From Pseudomonadota bacterium (GTDB lineage: Bacteria > Pseudomonadota > Gammaproteobacteria > Steroidobacterales > Steroidobacteraceae): DNA of 64,000 bases. Position 1 is the stretch's first letter. Each line of letters opens with the position of its first letter. The DNA lies in contig JAFEDU010000002.1 of NCBI GenBank assembly GCA_018241425.1, positions 930,001 to 994,000 of the forward strand. Direction: 5' to 3'. Positions 52,381-60,191 of the stretch are shown here, one piece after another. The translations under genes were made by a program, and so were the position numbers. The notes under the pieces were generated by a model that saw only the letters and a program-made list of their open reading frames with translations, was not told the origin of the DNA and did no database searches.

Positions 52381-53622
52381 TCAGTCCGTGACCTCGCCGC
52401 TCACGAGAGCCGTGGCCGAGCGCAGCGCTGCGCGCCCGCCGGTGCGCAGCCGTGCGAGCGGCAGCCGATAGGCCGTAACCGGCGGCGGCGGTGCCTTGAT
52501 CAGGATCAGGCGCAGGCTCATGCCCCCGTGCACGTGGCCGCCCGGGTCGATCCAGTTGCCGCCGATCCCAGGGTCGCTCGCGGCGATCACGACGCACACC
52601 GAGCCGTCCGGCTCGAGGCGGCAGCGGTACTTGGTGACATGACCCTGGCCGTCCTCGTAGTTGTCGAAGTTCTCCTGCCACATGTTGCACAGCTGGAAGA
52701 TCCAGTAGTCGCAATCCGGCGGGGTGAACTGGAGCACCAGCGCCTCGTCCTTGGCGCACTGCCAGGTGCCGAAGCCGTGATGCCGGTCGGGTACGCCGCC
52801 GTTGCTCAGGTACAGCGCGCGGCTGAAGCGGATGCTGTTGGGACGCTTGGCGAGGTTGTCCTGCCACCAGGTCCGGACCAGTTCGAGATAGGCGAGGACG
52901 AGCTGCCCGCTCTTGGCGAGCTGGGTGCTCAGGGCGCCCGCATCGAGCGGGCGCGGCGCCGGCTCGTCCAGCCGCTCGATGGACATCTGTGGCGCGGTCT
53001 CGCGCGTGCGGTCGTGGTAGACGATGCGGATCAGAAGTCCCACGCAATCCGGATCGATCTTGAGCCAGTTGCGGCCGCCTTCCGGGGGTTCCTGGCTCAC
53101 CAGCACGCTGAAGTTGCCGTGCGCGTCGTAGTCGATTGCCTGGCTCTGCAGCATCGCGGTCGTGCGCAGCAGCGCCGGGTTGCACTCGGCAAGTCCCGCA
53201 AAGCCGCGCGGCGCCCAGTCGTGGCGTCCGGCATCGGCCGGCTGCCGCGCCGACCAGGAGGCCATGACGAAGTAAGGCGCCGTGCCGCGGGTGCCGCGGA
53301 TCACGTAGGCGTGCCGCCCATCGACGAACTCCGCGAGCAGGTGATCCTGGTCCGGCGACTGGAAGTTGATCGACTGGCGCCAGGGCGCATCGCGCAAGCG
53401 GGGCCGCTCCGGCTCGCAGTTCTCGACGAAGCGCTCGAGGCCGTTGCGCGTGAGGCGCGTGAGGAAGCGGTACCACTCCGCGCGGTCGAGCGCCGTGGGC
53501 TCGTCGGCGAAGCGCTCGATGGCGCGCCCGGCGAGCTTCAGCACCTCGCAGTAGTCGTCCCACGCACGGCCGCTCAGCAGCCGCTGCGCACTCAGCTCGT
53601 CACTCCCGCTCTGCTCGCTCAT
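52381..53622 (-). CDS. DUF1214-type protein (1)
   Basis: ATG 53622 follows GGAGCATCGG and gives 413 residues; the open frame upstream to 53706 is ignored. Two features recur in the paralog at 54972: WRYLTRLTRxxLE near the N-terminus and, at the end, CDYWIFQLCNMWQENFDNYED followed by GNWIDPGGHVHGGMSLRLILIKAPP. This matches DUF1214 (PF06742)-type proteins of unknown function. It is divergent from the oxidoreductase at 53715 across 92 bases. No signal peptide. Confidence 0.7.
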   Translation of the reverse strand: MSEQSGSDELSAQRLLSGRAWDDYCEVLKLAGRAIERFADEPTALDRAEWYRFLTRLTRNGLERFVENCEPERPRLRDAPWRQSINFQSPDQDHLLAEFVDGRHAYVIRGTRGTAPYFVMASWSARQPADAGRHDWAPRGFAGLAECNPALLRTTAMLQSQAIDYDAHGNFSVLVSQEPPEGGRNWLKIDPDCVGLLIRIVYHDRTRETAPQMSIERLDEPAPRPLDAGALSTQLAKSGQLVLAYLELVRTWWQDNLAKRPNSIRFSRALYLSNGGVPDRHHGFGTWQCAKDEALVLQFTPPDCDYWIFQLCNMWQENFDNYEDGQGHVTKYRCRLEPDGSVCVVIAASDPGIGGNWIDPGGHVHGGMSLRLILIKAPPPPVTAYRLPLARLRTGGRAALRSATALVSGEVTD

Positions 53623-53714
53623 CCGATGCTCCGTGTCCCACAGCGCTGTCCGCTCCGATGCTACCCCGTATCGGGGATGCGGGTAGCCTGCCGGGCGGGA
53701 GCACAATCTGCGCC

Positions 53715-54833
53715 ATGAATGCCAAGAGCTCGGCGCTCGGCGCCGTGGTGGTCGGGACCGGTTTCGGCGTGTTCACGCACCTGCGCGCCCTGCGCAATGC
53801 CGGCATCGAGGTGCGCGCGCTGGTCGGGCGGGACGCCGCCAAGACGCAGGCACGTGCGCGTCTCCTGGAGGTCCCGCGGGCCTGCACCTCGCTGCGCGAT
53901 GCCCTCACCGATCCCGCCATCCACATCGTGACCATCGCCACTCCGCCGGCCACCCACGCAGGGCTGGTGCACGAGGCGGTGGCCGCCGGCCGCCACGTCC
54001 TGTGCGAGAAGCCCTTCGCCATGAACCTCGCCGAGGCGCAGGGGATGCTCGCGGCGGCCGAGCGCGCCGGCATCGTGCACGTGCTCGGGGTCGAGTTCCG
54101 GTTCGCGACGGTGCACGAGCTCATGCGGCGCACCATCGCGAGCGGGGCGATCGGCGTGCCGCGCCAGGCGCTGTTTGCCTGGCTCGTGCCGTTCCTGTCG
54201 CACCCGGCCGCCCAGACGCCGCCATGGTGGGAGGACGAAGCCCAGGGCGGCGGATTCCTCGGGGCGTGGGGATCGCACCTGGTCGACCAGGTGCGGGTAA
54301 CGCTCGGGGAATTCGTGAGTGTCAGCGCGCGGCTCCAGACGCTCTCCGGGAAGCCCGGGATGAGCGCCGACGATAGCTTCACCGCGCAGTTCCGTCTGGC
54401 GGGCGGCCTCGAAGGCGTGTTCGTCGAATCGATGGCCGCCCCCGGCGACATGTTCGGCATCGTGCGCGTGAGCGGCAGCGAAGGGGCGATGTGGGTCGAG
54501 GGCGTTCAGGGCGAGGAGCTGTGGGTGGCCGACCGCCAGGGCAACAAGCAGCGCGTGGCCGTCCCGCCCGAGCTCGTGCTGCCGCCACCGGTACCCTTTC
54601 CCCACAGCGAACTCATGCAGACCGCCTACGAACAGGCGCATGCCTTCGGCACGGACCTCGCGCCCTACACACGCCTGGTCGAACGCATGAAGGCACGCAT
54701 CGAGGGGCGCGAGCTCCCGGACTCTCCGCCGCTCGCCACCTTTCGCGACGGCGTTGCCGGGCAGGCGGTCATCGATGCGATGCGTCTCTCGGCGCGCGAG
54801 CAGGTGTGGGTCAACGTCGCGAAGCTCGGCTGA
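53715..54833 (+). CDS. Gfo/Idh/MocA-family NAD(P) oxidoreductase
   Basis: ATG 53715 gives 372 residues. The Rossmann start VVVGTGFGVFTHLRALRNAGIEVRALVGRD, the loop IATPPATHAGLVHEAVAAGRHVLCEKPFAMNLAEA (with the usual EKP) and the C-terminal alpha/beta domain mark the Gfo/Idh/MocA family. These enzymes usually oxidise sugar or cyclitol hydroxyls; here the role is unknown. It lies between two DUF1214 genes, divergent from one and 138 bases before the other. Confidence 0.88.
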   Translation: MNAKSSALGAVVVGTGFGVFTHLRALRNAGIEVRALVGRDAAKTQARARLLEVPRACTSLRDALTDPAIHIVTIATPPATHAGLVHEAVAAGRHVLCEKPFAMNLAEAQGMLAAAERAGIVHVLGVEFRFATVHELMRRTIASGAIGVPRQALFAWLVPFLSHPAAQTPPWWEDEAQGGGFLGAWGSHLVDQVRVTLGEFVSVSARLQTLSGKPGMSADDSFTAQFRLAGGLEGVFVESMAAPGDMFGIVRVSGSEGAMWVEGVQGEELWVADRQGNKQRVAVPPELVLPPPVPFPHSELMQTAYEQAHAFGTDLAPYTRLVERMKARIEGRELPDSPPLATFRDGVAGQAVIDAMRLSAREQVWVNVAKLG

Positions 54834-54971
54834 GGCCGCGTCACCAGCCTGTTACCGGTTCGTCTGTTCGAAGTAGGGGTCGCCGCGCGCGTTCAACGGC
54901 CGCAGGTTCCGCGCTACAGTGAGCGTACCCGCGCCGCGAGCGGCGCATCCACGGGTCTTCGGGAGTTGGAT

Positions 54972-56075
54972 ATGGCGCAGGATGAAACGGTCGGAAGGGT
55001 GGTCAGTGGCGAGACCTGGGCGCAGTTCTGTGATGCGCTGAAGGCCGCTGGGGCCGAGGTGCTGCGGCCGGAGACGCCGGCCACGGAGCTGGACCGTGCG
55101 GAAGGGTGGCGCTATCTCACGCGCCTGACGCGCGTGGCGCTCGAGATGATGCTCGAGTGCGGGGATCCTGACTTCCCGGTCTTCTACCAGGCCTCCAACA
55201 CCACCCTGAAGATCGGCGGCGACAACCCGGACAACGTCTACTGGAATGCGACCATCGCCGGCGACCGCGAGTACCGGCTCAAGGGTACGCGCGGCACCGT
55301 GCGCTACCTGTCCTTCGGCACCAAGGCCAACCGCTACGCCGTGGACGGCACGCTAGCCTCCACCGGCGAGCTCGACGCGCCGGCCCTGCAGGTCAATCCC
55401 GACGGCACCTTCGAGGTCATCGTCAGCCGCAACCGCCACCCGGGCAACTGGCTGCCGATGCAGGCGGACTCCACCATGCTGCTGGTCCGCAACACGATCC
55501 TGGACCGTGCGCGCGAGACCCCGGCGGTCATGACCATCGAGCGCCTCGGGGGCCCCGCGAAGCCTGCGCCGCTGTCCGCGGCGCGCATCGAGCGTGCGCT
55601 GCGCTCCTCGGCGGCATTCGTGAAGGGGACCGCGCACACCTTCGCGGACTGGGTGCAGGGCTTCCAGGCCCACCCGAACCAGCTCGCGACCGTCGACCAG
55701 ACGATGTTCTTCCGGGCGGGCGGCGACCCCAACATCTTCTACCTGCACGGCTACTGGACCTTGCGTCCCGACGAGGCCCTGGTCATCGAGGTCAAGCCGC
55801 CGGAATGCGAGTTCTGGAACTTCCAGCTCGACAACTACTGGATGGAGTCGCTCGACTACCGCTACGTGCCGATCTGGGTCAACAGCCACACCGCCAAGTA
55901 CAACCCCGACGGCTCGGCCACGCTCACCATCGCGCGCGAGAACCGCGGCTTCACCAACTGGCTCGACACCGACGGCCATACCACCGGCAGCATGCTGCTG
56001 CGCTGGACGCGCGCGAAGTCGCACCCGGTCCCGCAGTGCCGGGTGGTCAAGCTCGACAAGGCAGCGGCGGCCTGA
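54972..56075 (+). CDS. DUF1214-type protein (2)
   Basis: ATG 54972, with GGGAG upstream, gives 367 residues. TELDRAEGWRYLTRLTRVALEMMLE, SFGTKANRYAVDG, RARETPAVMTIERLGG and PECEFWNFQLDNYWMESLDYRYVPIWVNSHTAKYNPDGSATLTIARENRGFTNWLDTDGHTTGSMLLRW define the family and match the gene at 52381 along the full length. It is followed 2 bases later by a hydrolase gene. The family has no agreed function; the Trp/Tyr-rich core suggests a ligand pocket. Confidence 0.72.
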   Translation: MAQDETVGRVVSGETWAQFCDALKAAGAEVLRPETPATELDRAEGWRYLTRLTRVALEMMLECGDPDFPVFYQASNTTLKIGGDNPDNVYWNATIAGDREYRLKGTRGTVRYLSFGTKANRYAVDGTLASTGELDAPALQVNPDGTFEVIVSRNRHPGNWLPMQADSTMLLVRNTILDRARETPAVMTIERLGGPAKPAPLSAARIERALRSSAAFVKGTAHTFADWVQGFQAHPNQLATVDQTMFFRAGGDPNIFYLHGYWTLRPDEALVIEVKPPECEFWNFQLDNYWMESLDYRYVPIWVNSHTAKYNPDGSATLTIARENRGFTNWLDTDGHTTGSMLLRWTRAKSHPVPQCRVVKLDKAAAA

Positions 56076-56077
56076 GC

Positions 56078-57013
56078 ATGGCCGCGGCGGTGCTGCGCAC
56101 GCCCGAGCAGCGCTTCGCGGAGCTCGCCGGCTTCCCCTACCGCCCGCATTACGTCGAGGTGGCCGCCGGGCGCTTCGGCAGCCTGCGCATGGCCGCGATC
56201 GATGAAGGTCCGCGCGATGCCCCGGTGGCGCTGCTGCTGCACGGGGAGCCGAGCTGGAGCTACCTCTACCGCAAGATGATCCCGCCCCTCACCGCGGCCG
56301 GCGTGCGCGTGGTGGCCCCTGACTTCCCGGGATTCGGGCGCTCGGACAAGCTCGCCGACCGCCGGGCATACAGCTACGCCGGCTTCGTCGCGTGGCTGTG
56401 CGAGTTCATCCAGCGGCTCGACCTGCGGCGCATCACGCTCGTGTGCCAGGACTGGGGCGGACCCATCGGCCTCAGTGCGTTGAGCGAGAACGAGGAGCGC
56501 TTCAGCTCGGTGCTGGCCGCCAACACGCTGCTGCCGACCTGCGAGCCCCCGCCGCGCGGCGTGGCTGGCTGGCCGGGGGAGATCATTTCGAACTGGGTTG
56601 CCACCGCCAACGCGGCGCAGGACCTGCCGGTGAGCGCGATCATCGCCGCGGTGTGCCGGCGCCCGCCGGAGCCCGCCGCCCTGGCTGCCTACGACGCGCC
56701 CTTCCCGGATGCTTCCTACAAGGCGGCCGTGCTGGCGTTCCCGGGCCTCATTCCCATCCGGCCCGACATGCCCGGTGTGGCGGAGAACAGGCGGGTGTGG
56801 TCGGTGCTCGAGCAGTTCCGGAAGCCCTTCGTCACCGCGTTCAGCGATTCAGATCCGACCACGGCGCCCTGGGCACAGGTGTTCCAGGCGCGTGTGCCCG
56901 GCGCGCGCGGCCAGACGCACCCGGTGATTGCGGAGGCCGGTCACTTCCTTCAGGAAGAGCAGGGGGCGGCGCTCGCCGCGGTCGTCCTGGACCTCATGCG
57001 GCGCAGCGGCTGA
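56078..57013 (+). CDS. Haloalkane-dehalogenase-like alpha/beta hydrolase
   Basis: ATG 56078 gives 311 residues; the open frame upstream is the DUF1214 gene in another frame. LHGEPSWSYLYRKMIPPL, PDFPGFGRSDK and LVCQDWGGPIGL (nucleophile Asp125, followed by Trp126) match haloalkane dehalogenases, with a later EAGHFLQEEQ supplying the His. The Asp-Trp pair distinguishes this group from serine esterases. Whether it acts on halides, epoxides or esters cannot be told. It starts 2 bases after the DUF1214 stop. Confidence 0.82.
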   Translation: MAAAVLRTPEQRFAELAGFPYRPHYVEVAAGRFGSLRMAAIDEGPRDAPVALLLHGEPSWSYLYRKMIPPLTAAGVRVVAPDFPGFGRSDKLADRRAYSYAGFVAWLCEFIQRLDLRRITLVCQDWGGPIGLSALSENEERFSSVLAANTLLPTCEPPPRGVAGWPGEIISNWVATANAAQDLPVSAIIAAVCRRPPEPAALAAYDAPFPDASYKAAVLAFPGLIPIRPDMPGVAENRRVWSVLEQFRKPFVTAFSDSDPTTAPWAQVFQARVPGARGQTHPVIAEAGHFLQEEQGAALAAVVLDLMRRSG

Positions 57014-57020
57014 GCACCGC

Positions 57021-58022
57021 TCAGCGGATGTAGAACTGGCTGAAGTAGCGGCGCCACTTGAGGATCTCGCCGTCGCCGTCGCACAGGAGCGGCGCTTCCC
57101 GGTAGCACTTGTTGTTCCACACGATCATGTCGACCGACTCGAAGCCGGCCTCGGCACCGCTCCCCTGGCCGACCTGCTCCTGCAGCATGTCCGCGGCGAG
57201 CTTCGCCTCGGGCGTGCCCTGCGGGTACTTCCGATGCGTGAACCCCATACGCATGATCGTGCGTGAATTGCTGACCGGCGTCGGGTAGCTGACCATGGTC
57301 GTCACCACCTTGCCCTTGGTGAAGCGCACCACCTGGAGGCCCGGTCCGGTCTGCTCGATCATGATGTAGCCGTTGGCCATGTTCACGAACCAGCGGATGC
57401 CCTCGGCGCGGCACTCGCCGGTCGGAATGATCGGCGAGTGGTGCAGGAACTTCAGGTGCGCGAAGTCGATGCCGTTCTCGCCCAGCTCCTGGATGAAGGT
57501 GTTCACCGGCCATTCCCCGCGCGCCGGGGGAATGTAGTTGGCGTCGGCGAGCTCGGGGATCTCGGGAATCTCCCACTGGGGCTCGACGCCCTTGGGGTGG
57601 TACCACGCCCAGACGATGCCGTACTTCTCGGCCACCGGCAGGGCCTTGAGGATCGGCTGGCGCTTGGTGACCGGCGGCATCACCTTGGCGTACGGGATGC
57701 GCGTACACCAGCCCTTGGGGTTGTACGCCCAATGATGGAAGGGGCAGCGCAGTGAGTCGCCCTCGACCTTGCCGCCGTGCCCCAGGTGCGCACCCAGGTG
57801 CGGGCAGTACGGGTCGACGACCCCGGCCTCGCCGGTCTCGGCGCGGAACAGCACCCACTCCTGGCCGAAGTACTGGATGTTCTTCAGTTCCCCCGGCTTG
57901 ATGTCCTCGCTGTAGCTCACGAAGAACCAGCCAAACGGCACCGGCAGCGGGCAGCGCTCGCTGGTGCCGCCGCCCGAAAGCTCGGTGCGGGTGCCGGGTA
58001 GCGGGGTTACGACGCTGTTCAT
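57021..58022 (-). CDS. Rieske non-heme iron oxygenase, alpha-type (2)
   Basis: A 333-residue Rieske oxygenase: CPHLGAHLG and CPFHHWAYNP hold the iron-sulfur ligands, and ELGENGIDFAHLKFLHH carries the D-x2-H-x4-H iron site. It is shorter than the KshA-like protein at 39367 and differs in the cap, so it is not a recent duplicate. Such single-component oxygenases use outside reductase and ferredoxin. Neighbouring SDR and steroid genes suggest hydroxylation of a cyclic compound. The start is 19 bases after the SDR stop on the same strand. Confidence 0.86.
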   Translation of the reverse strand: MNSVVTPLPGTRTELSGGGTSERCPLPVPFGWFFVSYSEDIKPGELKNIQYFGQEWVLFRAETGEAGVVDPYCPHLGAHLGHGGKVEGDSLRCPFHHWAYNPKGWCTRIPYAKVMPPVTKRQPILKALPVAEKYGIVWAWYHPKGVEPQWEIPEIPELADANYIPPARGEWPVNTFIQELGENGIDFAHLKFLHHSPIIPTGECRAEGIRWFVNMANGYIMIEQTGPGLQVVRFTKGKVVTTMVSYPTPVSNSRTIMRMGFTHRKYPQGTPEAKLAADMLQEQVGQGSGAEAGFESVDMIVWNNKCYREAPLLCDGDGEILKWRRYFSQFYIR

Positions 58023-58041
58023 GCGATCACTCCTTCGAGGT

Positions 58042-58833
58042 TCAGTCCAGCTTCGGTGCGCCCGGCTGGCTCATGTAATAGGGGCCGATGGACATGCCGC
58101 CATCGACCGCGATCTCGGCGCCGCTGACGTACGAGGCGTCGTCGCTGGCGAGGAACAGGTTCACGTGGGCGACTTCGTCGGCGATGCCCATGCGCCCGAG
58201 CGGCATGGTCTTGAAGTAGCGCCGGGTCCCGGCCTCGACCTCCGGGGACGGGTTGGGGTGGGTCGTCATCGGTGTGGCGATGCCCCCCGGGTGAACCGAG
58301 TTCACCCGCACGCCGCGCGGGCCGAGCTCCATCGCGGCCACCTTGGTGAGACCGCGCAGACCCCACTTGCTGGAGGCGTACGCCCCCATCGCGTTGGTGC
58401 CCTTGAGTCCGTCGACGGAGGAAATGTTGACGATGGACCCGGCGCCACGGGCGATGAGCTGCGGCGCGACCGCCTTGATCCCGAGGAAGCTGCCGACCAG
58501 GTTGATGCCGAGGATGCGCTCGAACTCCTGCTTGCTGATGTCCATCAGCCCCTTCATGAGGAGGACACCGGCGTTGTTGATCAGGATGTCGACGCCCCCG
58601 AAGCGGGAGGTCGCCTCGCCGAGGAGGGCGCTCCAGCTCGCCTCGTCCGCGACGTCGTGGTGACGGAAGAAGGCCGCCGGGCCGAGCTCGCGCGCGAGCG
58701 CCTCGCCTTCCGCGTCCAGTACGTCGCCCAGTACGAGGCGCGCCCCTTCGGCGGCGAACAGCCTTGCGGTGGCTGCGCCCATGCCGCGTGCCGCGCCGGT
58801 GATGATGGCGGTCTTGTGCGCGAGTCGATTCAC
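58042..58833 (-). CDS. Hydroxysteroid-dehydrogenase-like SDR
   Basis: A 263-residue classical SDR: TGAARGMGAATARLFAAEGA, NNAGVLLMKGLMDISKQEFE, NISSVDGLKGTNAMGAYASSK (Ser-Tyr-Lys intact) and AVDGGMSIGPYYM at the end. The C-terminus and loop resemble the 3-alpha,20-beta-hydroxysteroid dehydrogenase group (FabG3-like). It would interconvert a steroid alcohol and ketone with NAD. A strong GAGGGGG lies upstream of the ATG. Confidence 0.85.
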   Translation of the reverse strand: MNRLAHKTAIITGAARGMGAATARLFAAEGARLVLGDVLDAEGEALARELGPAAFFRHHDVADEASWSALLGEATSRFGGVDILINNAGVLLMKGLMDISKQEFERILGINLVGSFLGIKAVAPQLIARGAGSIVNISSVDGLKGTNAMGAYASSKWGLRGLTKVAAMELGPRGVRVNSVHPGGIATPMTTHPNPSPEVEAGTRRYFKTMPLGRMGIADEVAHVNLFLASDDASYVSGAEIAVDGGMSIGPYYMSQPGAPKLD

Positions 58834-59079
58834 TCGTACCCCCTCGTTGCGCCTGCGGTTACAACGGTACCGGCGGTTCTCAAATTACCATGGAGGCTGG
58901 CGCGAGCGCGAATTGCCGCCACACCCTAGAGGGCTCGCGCGCCCGGGCGCATCCCACAAATGGATACCGTGAGTACGTTAATTGACCCTCGCCCCCGCCG
59001 GCGCGCACAATGACCGCAAGGCCCGCGCGCGCCGGAGCGGCGGGTCATTCCCCACACCGGCCCCTCAGGAGTCCTCGCC
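58834..59079. other. 246-base divergent gap
   Basis: Between the SDR start (minus) and the amidohydrolase start (plus). A plus-strand promoter is annotated separately. No open frame or repeat of note is seen in the rest; the region near 58905-58917 contains GCGCGAATTGCCGCC, a partial match to GCGAATT without the rest of the upstream element. Confidence 0.5.
58982..59011 (+). promoter_or_regulatory. Promoter of the amidohydrolase run
   Basis: TTGACC as -35 (58982-58987), 18-base spacer, CACAAT as -10 (59006-59011), 68 bases before ATG 59080. A plain sigma70-type pair; no operator-like repeat is visible. Confidence 0.55.
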
Positions 59080-60183
59080 ATGAATGCCGCTGTCGCGTCC
59101 GAGCGTCTGATCTCAGTCGATTCCCACGTGCATTTCACCGATGACTGGGTGAAGGCGCGCCTGCCCGGGCGGCTGCATTCGGTGTGGGACGAGGCCGCCA
59201 AGAAGCAGGCGGCATACGAGGCGAGCGAGCTGCGCCGCGGCCAGCCCCAGCTGCAGCTGGAGGACTTCGTGGATCCCGAGGCCGCCAAGGACCCGGGCCA
59301 CTTCGAGCCGAACGCGAAGCTCCTGGCCATGGACCGCGATGGCGTCGAGGCCGAGGTCATCTTCCCCGAGGTCGGCGGTGCCAAGTACTGCACGCCGGCG
59401 CTCATGGGTGAGGACTGGAGGGAGAGCCTGTCCGGATACAACGACGGCATGGCGGACTTCGCCTCCGTGAACCCGCTGCGCCTGCTGACCGCTTACCAGA
59501 TCCAGCTGTTCGACATCGATTTTGCCTGCAAGGAAGTGCTGCGCCTGGCCAAACGGGGCGCGCGCTGCGTGCAGATCACCCCGTTCCCGACCGAGTTCGG
59601 GCTGCCGGACGTCTACGACAAGCGCTACGACCCGCTGTGGTCGGTGCTGTCGGAGACCAATATCACCATCCTCAACCACCTCGACGTGAAAGCCTCCCTC
59701 TGGGATGTCTTCCGTCGCGACCCAACCCCGCAGAAGGGCATCTTCACCGCCATGCCGGCGGTGGCGCTGGCCGAGCCCCTGGCCTTCTGGATCCTCACGG
59801 GCACGCTCGAGCGCTTCCCGAAGCTCAAGGTGATCCTGGTCGAGCCGGGCCTCGGCTGGCTGCCGTTCTTCTTCGAGGTGGTGCTCGATGCGCGCATGCA
59901 CGCGCACTATGAGTTCCCTAACGTGAAGATGCTGCCGAGCGAGTACTTCAAGCGCCAGATGGGCGCGACCTTCATGTACGAGCCGACCGGTCTTGCCACC
60001 GCGTACAAGTTCTTCGGCCCCGACTGCCTCTACTGGTCGACCGACTTCCCGCACCCGGCGACGTGCTGGCCGAACTCTCGCAAGGTGGTGGCCGAGCAGT
60101 TCACCCGCGCCGGGATCCCGGAGGCGGACCGCAAGAAGATCGTCAGCACCAACGCACTGCGCCTGTTCGGACTGCCGGCCTGA
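59080..60183 (+). CDS. Amidohydrolase-2 family metal-dependent hydrolase
   Basis: A 367-residue TIM-barrel amidohydrolase. SVDSHVHFTDDW supplies the first metal histidines; LNHLDVKAS, LVEPGLGWLPFF and YWSTDFPHPA complete the PF04909-type core. Such enzymes hydrolyse or decarboxylate cyclic and acyl compounds, and are common in ring-degradation clusters. The start follows AGGAG. It is the first gene of a tight plus-strand run (CaiB, DUF35, thiolase-like). Exact reaction unknown. Confidence 0.86.
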   Translation: MNAAVASERLISVDSHVHFTDDWVKARLPGRLHSVWDEAAKKQAAYEASELRRGQPQLQLEDFVDPEAAKDPGHFEPNAKLLAMDRDGVEAEVIFPEVGGAKYCTPALMGEDWRESLSGYNDGMADFASVNPLRLLTAYQIQLFDIDFACKEVLRLAKRGARCVQITPFPTEFGLPDVYDKRYDPLWSVLSETNITILNHLDVKASLWDVFRRDPTPQKGIFTAMPAVALAEPLAFWILTGTLERFPKLKVILVEPGLGWLPFFFEVVLDARMHAHYEFPNVKMLPSEYFKRQMGATFMYEPTGLATAYKFFGPDCLYWSTDFPHPATCWPNSRKVVAEQFTRAGIPEADRKKIVSTNALRLFGLPA

Positions 60184-60191
60184 GCGGCACG

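Noticed and set aside
58905-58917. Fourth copy of the upstream element before the amidohydrolase
   Set aside because: Only GCGAATT matches; ATTTGCGTA is absent at the required distance and the -35/-10 differ.
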